From Palaemon carinicauda (lineage: Eukaryota; Arthropoda; Malacostraca; Decapoda; Palaemonidae): 64,000 nt of DNA. The position numbers and the translations under genes are program-made. The notes below the pieces were generated by a model. It did no database searches and was not told where the DNA came from. It was given only the letters and a program-made list of their open reading frames with translations. The DNA is taken from the NCBI RefSeq assembly GCF_036898095.1, contig NC_090728.1:83614891-83678890 (forward strand), written 5' to 3'. How positions within the stretch are numbered: position 1 is the first letter of the stretch; each line of letters opens with the position of its first letter. Shown here piece by piece: positions 33,171 to 44,224 of the stretch.

Positions 33171-33638
33171 CTACCGGAACTGCGTCACAATCGCTCGCCA
33201 TTCATTCCTATTTCTAGCACGCTCTCTTGCCTCTCTCACATCTATCCTCCTATCACCCAGAGCTTTCTTCACACCATCTATCCACCCAAACCTTGGCCTT
33301 CCTCTTGTACTTCTCCCATCAACTCTTGCATTAATCACCTTCTTTAGCAGATAACCATTTTCCATTCTCTCAACATGGCCAAACCACCTCAACACATTCA
33401 TATCCACTCTAGCCACTAAATCATTTCTTACACCCGTTGTCTCCCTCACCACTTCGTTCCTAACCCTATCTACTCGAGATACACCAGCCATACTCCTTAG
33501 ACACTTCATCTCAAACACATTCAATTTCTGTCTCTCCATCACTTTCATTCCCCACAACTCCGATCCACACATCACAGTTGGTACAATCACTTTCTCATAT
33601 AGAACTCTCTTTACATTCATGCCCAACCCTCTATTTTT
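33171..33638 (-). pseudogene. LINE reverse transcriptase, C-terminal part
   Basis: The frame reads VLYEKVIVPTVMCGSELWGM, NVLRWFGHVERM and TRGRPRFGWIDGV, typical of the region after the RT thumb in non-LTR elements. It is open to a stop at 33171. The upstream codons in the same open frame (33639-33758) belong to the D4 terminal repeat and are not LINE sequence. The 3' untranslated region extends to about 32935. Confidence 0.85.
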
Positions 33639-33811
33639 CAATATTAAACTTAGCCGGTGATTATATAAGCTGCAACTCTGTTGCTCGACAGAAAACTCTA
33701 CGTTAAAAATCCGCCAGCGATCGCAATGCAGGTAGGGGGTGTACTTCAACAGCGCCATCTGTCGTGCAGGTACTCAGTACTCAATGTAAACACAGAACTC
33801 AATTTTCTCTC
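33639..33811 (+). repeat. D4 left inverted terminal repeat
   Basis: It begins CAATATTAAACTTAGCCGG; from CCGGTGATTATATAAGCTGC onward it is perfectly complementary to 39782-39938. Confidence 0.93.
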
Positions 33812-34936
33812 TGTCGGGCTACCGGCAAGACCTACTAATTCGCTGTTACTAACTGGATTTGTTTTCACAACTATTTGGTGAAGTACACTATTCTAGTTTT
33901 GAGCTTTCGCTATGCAGGTGTTTTATCTTCATCTCAAAACTTGAACTCGTTTTGGATAGATTTAATTATGGTGACAAAGAGAGTATGGACTCTCTTTCAC
34001 TTTTAAATGGCCGACCCTTCCCTTAGACGGAAGTGTGTTTAGGTTTTTAGTAATTTTGCTTAACACGTTATAGATCTATATATTTTATATCTCTCCGCCT
34101 TTATTAGGCCTCTTCGATTAACTTTCCATTTATTATAAACATATAAAAATAAATTTTTATGTTTTGTTTATATGCGACCTTTCCTGATAGTAGGCGGTCC
34201 TAACTTGGAACCGAAGTTAATCAACGTTGAGCCCGTTATATCGTATTTAGCCTTTAAAGAATTTAAAACTTTTTAAATTTAATGTTTTATGAAAGAATTT
34301 CTTTGATAGTCTTCGTACTGTTTTCAAAGATGAACTAACGTTTAGTTTTTTAGACTACGCAGTTGTTGACGTTCAGGACGTTCAACATGCGCTCTATCGT
34401 TACGATAGAGAGAGAGTGTATCACGGTTTCACTTTGCAGTAAGAGTAAATCGATTCTGACGTTTTGTTCATTCTTTCTTAGCTTAAATGTTTTAAATTCT
34501 AAATTAAAGGAACTTTTTATTTGGAAAACCTTTCAGTTTTTTCCTTTAGTCAAATAACATGTTTTTTTGACGATATATAATTGGGCTCTTCTCTTAGGTG
34601 CGAAATCAAGAGAGAAAGAGAGAGAGAGATAGAGACGGAGGGAGAGAGAGGAGAGAAAACGTTCCGTTCAAGCGGGTAACGTTGTTCTCGTGTTACTCTC
34701 GTCCCTAGTCTCTGTACGGGGAGGAAGGATAAAACGTTTTTAGGTTTTTATTCTTGTCCCCAGGCTATGTGCGGTGAGAGATTGTAAACGTAGTTTATTT
34801 GAACTAGTGTTTAGTCTCTTTCCCAGCCACTGAATTTTTTATCTTTATATATGTTTTCTGTTTTTTGCTAGTATTAATGAGCTGCATTATACGACTGATT
34901 TCGCAATTACTACCTTTTAATGAAGGGTAGAATTGC
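33812..34936 (+). other. D4 5' non-coding region
   Basis: AT-rich sequence with short GA-rich tracts (about 34408-34425 and 34607-34650). I see no coding sequence in it. Confidence 0.55.
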
Positions 34937-36535
34937 GTGTTTCAGGTAGAAATCAGTAAAAGTTTCGATTTCAGTGAAATAAGTGCAAAACAGAAAATCG
35001 ATAAAGTGATATGCGCAAAGTGTTACAGTGTTGCGTCCGAGGGTTCGTCTGTTCGTGCCTGTCGTTCACCTAGTCCGGGACCTCTTGCAAGCTCCCAAGC
35101 CCAGGGGAGAAGTAATGTCGAACGACTTTGGGTTCGAGAGGCCTTGATCAACGAACAGACGTTTTTCCCTCCGTGGTTTCGGGCGTATCTACCCAAGATC
35201 GCCCCACCCACACAAAGACGAGAGCCCATTTATTTCTCGTCTGCGGAAGAGGTTTCTCGTAAGAAACCATGGACCAAGGTCTCGCGGCTTATTAAGCGCA
35301 AGTCGGTCCCTTCCGAGCAAGTCCAACGGCCCAGTTGTAGCTATGGGTCAGTTCGGACTCGCTGCAGTCTTCTGACGACTGCTCACCTCCTAAGAGAGGC
35401 AAAGCGGTACCGCATCAGGCAGTCACACCGTCTGTTGCCGCACCTGCTCTTGTAGACCCTAAGTGGTTTTTGCTGCAGACCATGCAGTCTCAGTTAACGT
35501 CATTGATGCAGGACTTTCGTGCGGAGAAGGTTGACACCAACCTCTAGCCTACAACCAACCACGGTTGTGCGTCCTGTGGACGCTGAGGCGACCTTCTGCC
35601 GCACTCCAGCTGAGAGAGTCCCGCCACCCATGCGTTCCAGTGTACCCTGCCAGCCGCATGTTGACGTTCAGCGACGCACGGAACCTTCCATTGACGTTCG
35701 CGAGGTACAACAACAGTCTAAGTTGTTTTGTTTTGACGCGGTGCGTCAACCTCCGCATTTTAGAGTTGTTTTGACTGCTCAGTCTAGACAGTCAAAGCAG
35801 TCTCGAGTGGACACTGTACGTCCTCATGCACCTGTTGTGTTGACAGTTCAGTTGTTGACAGTTCACAGACTGTCAAGCAGTTACATGACGTTGCCTTCTG
35901 GTCTGCTACTAATGCTCCAGTGAGAGACTCACTGAGGTAACCTAGCTTTTATCGGACAAGGTTCCTGTAGATGAGGAAGTTGCTGTTCTCCCTCCTACTG
36001 ATATTCCCTTGAGGACTCTGTCAGATGGAGAGGAGCCTTAAGCTGCTTAGCCTCCTATGGACTTTAATTAAATCATGATGATATTTTTTTAAGGATCTTC
36101 GTCCGGATCTTGTAACTGCTGCTCCTCGTTCGCCTAAACGTCAGAACTTACACTAGGCCTAGCTACTTCGAAGCCGTTGTTTTTAGCTAGTGCTCTCTCG
36201 CTCTCCTAGAGAGCGTTACGTTGGTTAGGCGACTGGTTTTTGCACCAGGAGGAGTTTTTAGGGATACAGCCTTTGATTTCCCTTCTTTTAAACTGGCTTA
36301 TAGAGCGAGAGTCTGATATGACACGAGAGAAGTTCTCGGCTTGGGAGTTCATGCCTCTGCCCAGATAGACTTCTCAATTCTGGTAGACTCGCCCTGGCGC
36401 CTAGCCAGGAGACGCTCCAAGTTGTTTACAGGTCAACTTCTCAGCTTTTGTCAAGCCTTTGAAGTTTTGCTGTACTATTATGTCACTCATAACAAGGCTT
36501 TCAGGGATGGTAAACGGTTCCGCCTCAGTCGCTAA
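34937..36535 (+). pseudogene. D4 gag-like region, 5' part
   Basis: A 172-codon open stretch (34937-35455) starts MFQVEISKSF and contains VICAKCYSVASEG and basic, Ser/Arg-rich segments. Fragmented frames follow in 35519-36535. I assign it to gag only by its position upstream of the RNase H remnant and its basic composition. No gag core motif shared with D1-D3 is visible. Confidence 0.45.
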
Positions 36536-37170
36536 CCCCGTCTGTTGCCACACCTGCTCCCGTAGACCCTAATGGGCTTTGCTGCAAGCCATGCAGTCCA
36601 AGCTTGCGTCCTTGATAGAGGACTTAAATGCGGAGAAGAACCTTCTGGCCAACAACCTTCCAACCGGTCGGTTGTGCGCCCTGTTGACGCTGAGGTAACC
36701 TACTCGCGTCTGCCAGTTGAGGTGGTTCCTCCTTCTGGCCAACAACCTTCCAACCGGTCGGTTGTGCGCCCTGTTGATGCTGAGGTAACCTACTCGCGTC
36801 TGCCAGTTGAGGTGGTTCCTCCTTCTGGCCAACAACCTTCCAACCGGTTGGTTGTGCGCCCTGTTGACGCTGAGGTAACCTACTCACGTCTGCCAGTTGA
36901 GGTGGTTCCTCCACCGATGCGACCCAGTGTGGGTTGCCAGTCGCACGTTGACGTTAAGCGACGCTCGGAGGTGGTTGTTGACGTTCAGGACGTTCAACAA
37001 CCAGCAGAGGTGACTTGTTGTGACGCAGTGCGTCAACCTCAGCAACCCGGTAGGGTGTTGACTGCACAACCCAGACGGTCTAGACAGTTTCGGGTTGACG
37101 CTGTACTTTCTCGCGCACCCATGGTTGTTGACAGTTCACAGACTGTGCAGCAGTTCCATGATATTGTGTC
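35540..37170 (+). repeat. Large diverged direct duplication within D4 gag-like region
   Basis: The segment 35545-35935 is repeated in diverged form at 36640-37165. Shared landmarks in order: GTTGTGCG.CCTGT.GACGC, CATGTTGACGTTCAGCGACG versus CACGTTGACGTTAAGCGACG, GACGC.GTGCGTCAACCTC, and GTTGACAGTTCACAGACTGT. Confidence 0.75.
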
Positions 37171-37333
37171 CGGCTCCGTCACGCATCCACCAGTGCGACC
37201 GGATTCAGCGAGTCAGACGTTGCCCACTCTGTTGCCGTTTCCTCATCAGTTTCGGATGAGGAACCCTCTGATGAGGACGTTGCTGAACAAGACGATCAGC
37301 CCCCAGCCCTGCTATCCATCCAGAAGATGCTGA
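36572..37333 (+). CDS. D4 gag-like region with 30-residue tandem repeats
   Basis: A 253-codon open frame rich in Val, Arg, Gln and Pro. Residues about 23-113 are three head-to-tail copies of a 30-residue unit containing SGQQPSNR.VVRPVDAEV and SRLPVEVVPP. The frame is probably a fragment of a longer gag-like protein because it opens in the middle of the duplicated region. No known domain is recognised. Confidence 0.5.
   Translation: MGFAASHAVQACVLDRGLKCGEEPSGQQPSNRSVVRPVDAEVTYSRLPVEVVPPSGQQPSNRSVVRPVDAEVTYSRLPVEVVPPSGQQPSNRLVVRPVDAEVTYSRLPVEVVPPPMRPSVGCQSHVDVKRRSEVVVDVQDVQQPAEVTCCDAVRQPQQPGRVLTAQPRRSRQFRVDAVLSRAPMVVDSSQTVQQFHDIVSGSVTHPPVRPDSASQTLPTLLPFPHQFRMRNPLMRTLLNKTISPQPCYPSRRC
36641..36910 (+). 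repeat. 90-bp tandem repeat, three copies
   Basis: The units 36641-36730, 36731-36820 and 36821-36910 differ at only a few bases and preserve the reading frame (30 codons each). Confidence 0.93.
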
Positions 37334-37559
37334 AGAAGGAACGCTGCTCAGTCAGGCTGTGGATGAGTCTGGTAGGGACACTGTCATCCGTGGATCAATT
37401 TGTGTCACTAGGAAGACTACACCTCCGTCCTCTTCTATACCATCTAGCTTTTCACTGGAAAAAGGACAAGACGCTAGAAGCGGTCTCGATCCCGGTTTCC
37501 GGAAAGATGAAGTCTTGTCTGACTTGGTGAAAGGACTATATCAACCTTAGAGAGGGTCT

Positions 37560-38344
37560 TCCCCTGACTGTTCAGACTCCCAACCACGTTCTCTTTGGCG
37601 TACATCTCCAAGCAAGGAGGGACCTACTCTCTGACGTTGTACGAGATCGCAAGGGACCTCCTCACCTGGTCAAAAGGTCTAGACATATCACTAGTAACGA
37701 GGTTCATCCAAGGCAACTTGAATGTCATGGGAGATTGTCTCAGTCGGAAGGGACAAATAATTCCAACAGAATGGACCCTCCACAAGGATGTATGCAAGAG
37801 ACTTTGGGCCACCTGGGGCCAGCCAACCATAGATCTCTTCGCAACCTCGATGACCAAGAGGCTCCCAATATTTTGCTCACCAATCCCGGACCCAGCAGCA
37901 GTTCATATAGATGCCTTTCTACTAGATTGGTCACATCTAGATCTTTATGCATTCCCTCCGTTCAAGATTGTCAACAAGGTACTGCAGAAGTTCGCCTCTC
38001 ACGAAGGGACAAGGTTGACGCTAGTTGCTTCCCTCTGGCCCGCGAGAGAATGGTTCACCGAGGTACTTCGATGGCTAGTAGACGTTCCCAGAACACTTCC
38101 CCTAAGGGTGGACCTTCTACGTCAGCCACGCGTAAAGAAGGTACACCAAGGCCTCCACGCTCTTCGTCTGACTGCCTTCAGACTATCGAAAGACTCTCGA
38201 GAGCTAGAGGCTTTTCGAAGGAGGCAGCCAGAGCGATTGCTAGAGCAAGGAGAACATCCACCCTTAGAGTCTACCAATCGAAGTGGGAAATCTTCCGAAA
38301 CTGGTGCAAGTCAGTATCCGTATCCTCGACCAGTACCTCTGTAA
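37560..38344 (+). pseudogene. D4 RNase H remnant and methyltransferase-like region
   Basis: The open stretch from 37595 begins near the end of RNase H (GNLNVMGDCLSRKGQ) and continues with PTIDLFATSMTKRLPIF, LYAFPPFKIVNKVLQKF and LVASLWPAREWF, the same block order as in D1, D3 and D5. RT and most of RNase H are missing upstream, with gag-like sequence joined near 37555. The recombinase frame overlaps it and is -1 relative to it. Confidence 0.8.
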
Positions 38345-39239
38345 CTCAAATAGCTGACTTCCTCTTATATCTGAGGAAAGAACGATCTCTTTCAGCTCCC
38401 ACTATCAAGGGTTACAGAAGCATGTTGGCATCAGTCTTCCGTCACAGAGGCTTAGATCTTTCCAACAATAAAGATCTACAGGACCTCCTTAAGTCTTTTG
38501 AGACCACGAAGGAGCGTCGTTTGGTTACACCTGGTTGGAATTTAGACGTGGTACTAAGATTCCTTATGTCAGACAGGTTCGAACCGCTACAATCAGCCTC
38601 CCTGAAAGATCTCACCTTAAAGACACTTTTCCTGGTATGCTTAGCCACAGCTAAAAGAGTCAGTGAGATTCATGCCATCAGCAAGAACATCGGATTCTCA
38701 TAGGAAACGGCTACATGTTCTACAACTTGGTTTTCTAGCCAAAAACGAGCTGCCTTCTCGGCCTTGGCCAATGTCGTTCGATATTCCAAACTTATCGTAT
38801 GGTTGGAAATGAACTAGAAAGAGTCTTATGTCCTGTAAGAGCTCTTAAGTTCTATTTAAAACGAACTAAACCTTTACGAGGCCCGTCTGAAGCTTTATGG
38901 TGTTCAGTTAAGAAACCATCTTTGCCTATGTCAAAGAATGCTTTATCCTATTTTATCAGACTGTTAATATGAGAAGCTCGTTCCCATCTGAATGAGGAAG
39001 ACCAAGCTTTGCTGAAGGTAAGGACACACGAAGTTAGAGCTGTCGCAACTTCCGTGGCCTTTAAACAAAATAGATCTCTGCAAAGTATAATCGACGCAAC
39101 CTATTGGAAAAGCAAGTCAGTGTTCGCGTCTTTTTATCTTAAGAATGTCCAGTCTCTTTACGAGAACTGCTACACTCTGGGACCATTCGTAGCAACGAGT
39201 GCAGTAGTGGGTGAGGGCTCAACCACTACAATTCCCTAA
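37735..39239 (+). pseudogene. D4 tyrosine recombinase
   Basis: From 37735 to 38703 the frame is open: an overlap region, then GFSKEAARAIARARRTSTLR, APTIKGYRSMLASVF and the catalytic Arg block CLATAKRVSEIHA. A TAG at 38701-38703 and shifts interrupt the core. The end is recovered at 39009-39239 with RTHEVRAVATS (His-x-x-Arg), YWKSKSVFASFYLKN (Tyr) and GPFVATS. All catalytic residue types survive, but the gene is broken. Confidence 0.85.
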
Positions 39240-39650
39240 TTCCATAACCTTTTTAATCTTTCTCTTGAAAAGTTTTATTATTGTTTTTGGGTTGTCCGGA
39301 AGGCTAAGAAGCCTTTCGCATCCTACTTGATTTGGCGGGTGGTCAAAGTCATTTCTTGAGAAGCGCCTAGATTAGAGGTTTTGATGAGGTCCTGTTGTAT
39401 GGGTTGCAACCCTTGATACTTCAGATCCTAGGGGTCGCTCAGCATCCTAAGAGGATCGCGAGGCTCCGTAAGGAAGACGTACTTAAAAAGGCAGAGTAAT
39501 TGTTCAAGTCGACTTCCTTACCAGGTACTTATTTATTTTATGTTTGTTATTTTGAATAACTGCTAAAATGAAATAAAAAATCCTTAGCTCATAATAATGT
39601 AAACAATTATTGCTGGTCTCTACCCACCCCCCTGGGTGTGAATCAGCTTA

Positions 39651-39740
39651 TATAATCACCGGCTAAGTTTAATATTGAAAAATGTTATTTTTATAATAAA
39701 ATAAATTTTTGAATATACTTACCCGGTGATTATATATTAA
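39651..39740 (+). repeat. D4 internal complementary region
   Basis: AGCTTATATAATCACCGGC to TTTAATATTG is the exact reverse complement of the left end (33639-33672). It is followed by the reverse complement of the right end (39925-39978), with one mismatch near the tip. Confidence 0.93.
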
Positions 39741-39781
39741 AGGACCCTCCCTTCCTCCCCAATAGAGACTCAGTGGACCGA

Positions 39782-39980
39782 GGAGAAAATTGAGTTCTGT
39801 GTTTACATTGAGTACTGAGTACCTGCACGACAGATGGCGCTGTTGAAGTACACCCCCTACCTGCATTGCGATCGCTGGCGGATTTTTAACGTAGAGTTTT
39901 CTGTCGAGCAACAGAGTTGCAGCTTATATAATCACCGGGTAAGTATATTCAAAAATTTATTTTATTATAAAAATAAAATT
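39782..39980 (+). repeat. D4 right inverted terminal repeat
   Basis: 39782-39938 is complementary to 33655-33811 without mismatch. The outer ~40 nt (GGGTAAGTATATTC...) is specific to the right end and appears in the internal complementary region. Confidence 0.92.
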
Positions 39981-40862
39981 TTTTACTACTCCCTTAACTG
40001 CCCCCAACACTTTGCAACCTTCATTCACTCTCTGACGTACATCTGCTTCCACTCCACCATTTGCTGCAACAACAGAGCCCAAGTACTTAAACTGATCCAC
40101 CTCCTCAAGTAACTCTCCATTCAACAGGACATTCAACCTTGCACCACCTTCCCTTCTCGTACATCTCATAACCTTACTCATACCCACATTAACTCTCAAC
40201 TTCCTTCTCTCACACACCCTTCCAAATTCTGTCACTAGTCGGTCAAGCTTCTTTTCTGTGTCTGCTACCAGTACCGTATCATCCGCAAACAACAACTGAT
40301 TGACCTCCCATTCATGGTCATTCTCGCCTACCAGTTTTAATCCTCGTCCAAGCACTCGAGCATTCACCTCTCTCACCACTCCATCAACATACAAGTTAAA
40401 CAACCACGGCGACATCACACATCCCTGTCTCAGCCCCACTCTCACCGGAAACCAATCACTCACTTCATTTCCTATTCTAACACATGCTTTACTACCTTTG
40501 AAGAAACTTTTCACTGCTTGCAACAACCTTCCAACAACTCCATATAACCTCATCACATTCCACATTGCTTCCCTATCAACTCTATCATATGCTTTCTCCA
40601 GATCCATAAACGCAACATACACCTCCTTACCTTTTGCTAAATATTTCTCGCATATCTGCCGAACTGTAAAAATCTGATTCATATAACCCCTACCTCTTCT
40701 AAAACCACCCTGTACTTCCAAGATTGCATTTTCTGTTTCATCCTTAATCCTATTAATCATTACTCTACCATACACTTTTCCAACTACACTCAACAAACTA
40801 ATACCTCTTGAATTACAACACTCATGCACATCTCCCTTACCCTTATATAGTGGTACAATACA
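39981..40862 (-). pseudogene. LINE reverse transcriptase core
   Basis: Open from the microsatellite edge: [75 protein letters not shown] and catalytic LLFADDTVLVAD. It ends at VKGVVKN where D4 has inserted; the remaining C-terminus is at 33171-33638. Truncated at the N-terminus, so no endonuclease is visible. Confidence 0.9.
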
Positions 40863-40984
<122 letters not shown>

Positions 40985-41511
40985 CAGTGATGCCTCAGGA
41001 TATGAAATTAATCCGTTCAGGATGCGGTTTCGTATCCTGATATTTTCGTATCCTGAGTCGCGTTTTACATGTAAATAGCCTAATCCGTTCCAAGCCATAT
41101 AAAAAGTCACCTTTTCTTTCATAAACACGCTAAACTGTTGTAATAAACATGCAATGCAGCCATTTCTATCATTCAATAATGAACACAACCGTTAAAAACA
41201 GCCTAATCCATTCCAGAAACCACTATGAGATTATTCAATAATGTAGTTATAGCCAAGTTATCCCCCCAAGCCCAAAGAAAACGGTCCGTTTTCTTTACTA
41301 CTGTATAAAAGTTACGGTACTGTATGTACGTAAAGCATTTAGATCAGTGAAGGTGTATTGTTACCTGTACGTACACCTAAATTAAGGATTGATACCTGTA
41401 CACTCTGAAAAAAAGGTTACAGTTAATTAGTGTAACAAAAAAGTTGAAACTTACCTTTTGATTGAGACGATGTCCGATAGCGAAGTCGCGCCAGAGGAGG
41501 ATGGCATAAGG

Positions 41512-42372
41512 TAGTCTAGTAGGAAGATAGGGTTCCCATGCACCCCCATGATACATTTTTTTAACTTGCATTTTTACAATCCCTGGGGTGTCTGGGAACA
41601 GAATCCCCTTTGTTCCCATTCAAAAAAATGTCCCATGTGGGTCGTTTAGCCGTCTATTTATCCGCCATCTTGTATTTCTTGAGATGTAAAAGTTAGGGGT
41701 AGGGGAAATATAAAGGACCTTTTCGTAAAGAAATAGATTAGTTACAGGTACAAACTAGGTATCATTGGAAAGGGTATGAACAGCACTATCACAAGAACCC
41801 ATCACTTATTCGGTCATGACATTGATGATGTCATCAGGGGTCAAAAGATCACGTTAAAGGGGCACTAGTCAAAATTCGGGCCCATCCAATTTGTTAACCA
41901 TCCTGCACCTAACTGAATAAATATTTTGGATTCTACTTTGCTTCAAAGAAAGTGTACATGAATAGGTAGTTTTTAAATCTAAAACAAATAAATTAAATAG
42001 AGTGTAACATTATTAACCCTTTCCATGAATAAAACGAAAATATTGAAAAAAATTATTTTTTTAAATGAGATTAATGTGAAATTCCAGTTCGACACATCTT
42101 TGTTTTCTCTGCCTTTCTGTTATGGTAAAAGGCCTTATATGTTCCAATGAGTCCCGAAATACAGTCTATGTATAATTCCATTGGTATCTTCACTTGGTAT
42201 TATCAGAATATGCATTACACATATATAAATAGATAGAATGTCTGATAACGAGTTGCTATAACACGCAAGCCAAAAATATATTAACTTGCAATATTATCAT
42301 GACTGCCAAAAGTCTCAATGTTCATATTAATCTAATCTTCTTTGTCACTGTCTTGGTCAGCCTGTTCTCCAT
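41512..42372 (-). repeat. Element L left inverted arm
   Basis: It is complementary to 45238-46121 with a few percent mismatches and one ~20-bp indel. It includes the last codons of the L gene (EQADQDSDKED then stop at 42332). Confidence 0.9.
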
Positions 42373-44116
42373 CAGGGTCATTATCAAACTGTTCCATCTC
42401 TTCCGTAGTCTTGTAAAGTAAGTCTATCAAGGCAGGGGGAAGTACCGGGCTGCAAGACCACACTGGCTCCAGAACACCCTCATAATTTTGTTCCCAACCT
42501 TGTTCAGGATCATATGGCTTTGGAGACCAGAAGTTTGGAATATCTGCTCGCTTGTAGATAGCCAGGCGATGGTTCACTCGACGAATGTGTGGGATAAGGT
42601 TGTCTCGGCAAGGTGGCAAATGGGAGAAGTCAATCTTAGATTTTGTTGTTAGTTGCTCATCTTCCCCAACCATCTTCCTTAACATGATTCCACGTACAGT
42701 GTCAATAGATTTCTGTCTGGAGTAGCCATACATTAGACATGTGAATGCCTCGATATCATCAATCGTTGCTGGCTCTACCGACCATTCATCCCCAAGTTTT
42801 CTGAAAGGAGATGAGTATAATCATATCAATTGCCGCACAAAATTGATAAGTCGTGTATGATCAATCATACTGAGCCAGAAAGTGGCAGTTTTCCCTAAAT
42901 GGCCATCACGAACCTTGTCTTCGTAAGCCTGGTACTTGTTCAAAATGATGACAGTAGATGGATCATGCAAGGCATGATCAAGAGACTCACGACTGCAGTT
43001 CTCGACAGCACTGAGCAGGGCCACAGGGTTAGTAATATCTACATTCTCCTCTTCACTGAAGCGCTCTATCAACAAGCGCTCCATTGCTTCACTGACAGTC
43101 TTCAGACAGAATAGAGCTTTGGCGTATGCCTTCCCTTTTAGCACACTCTTAAGACAGCCACTGGTTACAAGTCCAGCCTCAAGGAGGATTTCAGCGTAGC
43201 CAGAGCCCAGACATTTGTGATCAGTCAACATGCCTATATAGTTCATCACTGTGTGGAAAGGCCCCGGGGTTACCACATGGTTCTTGTATTCTTCAGGAAA
43301 CTTCCAAATGAGGGGGAGTGCTTTCATGCAACCTCCAAGGTCAAAGGTGCTAAGAACATATTTCTGGCCGACCTCCAGCGTAGCATCTTCTGAACGCTTC
43401 AACAGCTCCCTGAAAACGGAATATTCGGTGAACGGCTGATTGATCGGGTTGAAATAGTCAATGGTCGATTTCCGAGACGGTTTTTTGCCAGTAGCTGAGA
43501 TGAAGCCACCAAATCTAGGGAGAAGTTGCGTTTCTTTACCGTGTTTACTGCCAGTGACCATTCACATTAGTAACCACAAACGGTACTCTAGGATGCACTC
43601 TGCATACAACTTATCGTTTGCGATGGGTGGACTGAACTTTGCTCCTGGTGGAAACTTGGGCCCAACGCGACCATAAATATGAAGAGGGGGCAATGTTGCT
43701 GGGGTTCCAACTTCCAAACAACGAGTCCTATTCCGCTGCTTGAGTGGGAGAGTTCTATCTTTGTCGGCAATGTCAGCATTCGGTTTCACCTCCTGTATCA
43801 TAATCCCTCCAGTGCTGTTCATCACGTTTGATCCATTGACATTTGTAGTTATTTTGTTTAAGTTGTCCTACTCAACATGGAAAACTTCGTTGTCCTCACC
43901 AATAGCAATTTGGGGAGTGAGCGAAGAGGAACAATCGTCAATGGCTTCTGCCAGTGCTGTCTCAACTTCCAAGCCAAAGTCATAGGACTCACTGTGACCT
44001 AATCTATGGAGTATATTGGTGAGTTGCTTGCTTCTATACAGGTGTCGTATGGTGCTGCAAAGCAGAATGTGTTTAGGTAATTTCCACTCTACGTTTGTCA
44101 CAGCACGGCAGATGTC
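42332..44116 (-). pseudogene. Element L transposase-like gene, second exon
   Basis: The exon starts after an acceptor (TTTCATTTCCAG) at 44116 with DICRAVTNVEWKLPKH. The same frame continues 595 codons to 42332, interrupted only by TAG at 43868-43870, TGA at 43562-43564 and TGA at 42821-42823. Notable blocks: STFDLGGCMKALPLIWKFPE, PGPFHTVMNYIGML, GSGYAEILLEAGLVTSGCLK, AFTCLMYGYSRQKSID and LPPCRDNLIPHIRRVNHRLA. The acidic end (EQADQDSDKED) lies in the inverted arm. The Asp, His and Glu in the first three blocks could be RNase H-fold (DDE/D) catalytic residues; this is inference. Proteins of this type are repeated in animal genomes, but I cannot name the family. Confidence 0.65.
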
Positions 44117-44224
44117 CTGGAAATGAAACCACTAGACAGTAGACAGAAAATGGTTTACATTTTCATTACAGAATGTGGTAAAACTCTATATCAAGATGGT
44201 AAAGCAAATGTGGTTAAATCTCAC
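44117..44224 (-). other. Intron in element L gene
   Basis: A strong donor (GCTCAG|GTGAGATTT) and acceptor (TTTCATTTCCAG|GAC) enclose 108 nt, phase 0 on both sides, joining ...LVLSIAQ to DICRAV.... Confidence 0.75.

Larger units (their letters stand above)
33639..39980 (+). mobile_element. DIRS-order retrotransposon D4, internally deleted
   Basis: D4 is 6.3 kb, inserted in a T-run of the LINE RT gene (CTCTATTTTT / TTTTTACTACTCCC). The 157-bp inner parts of its terminal inverted repeats (33655-33811 and 39782-39938) are identical. An internal complementary region lies at 39651-39740. It keeps gag-like sequence, the end of RNase H, the methyltransferase-like region and the recombinase, but no RT motifs are present. 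It belongs to a different family from D1-D3, D5 and D6: no sequence similarity at the ends, but the same architecture. Confidence 0.88.
32935..40862 (-). mobile_element. Non-LTR retrotransposon fragment, split by D4
   Basis: Two parts of one LINE on the minus strand: 39981-40862 carries the RT core and 32935-33638 the C-terminus and 3' end. They join exactly across D4 in the coding sequence (...GAVKGVVKN / NRGLGMNVKR...). It is 5'-truncated at a (CA)n/(TA)n array and its 3' end also meets a microsatellite. I cannot assign a clade with certainty. Confidence 0.85.

Noticed and set aside
33171..33758. 195-codon ORF starting at 33758 taken as a single LINE protein
   Set aside because: Its first ~40 codons are D4 terminal repeat; the LINE homology starts only at 33638, at the junction.
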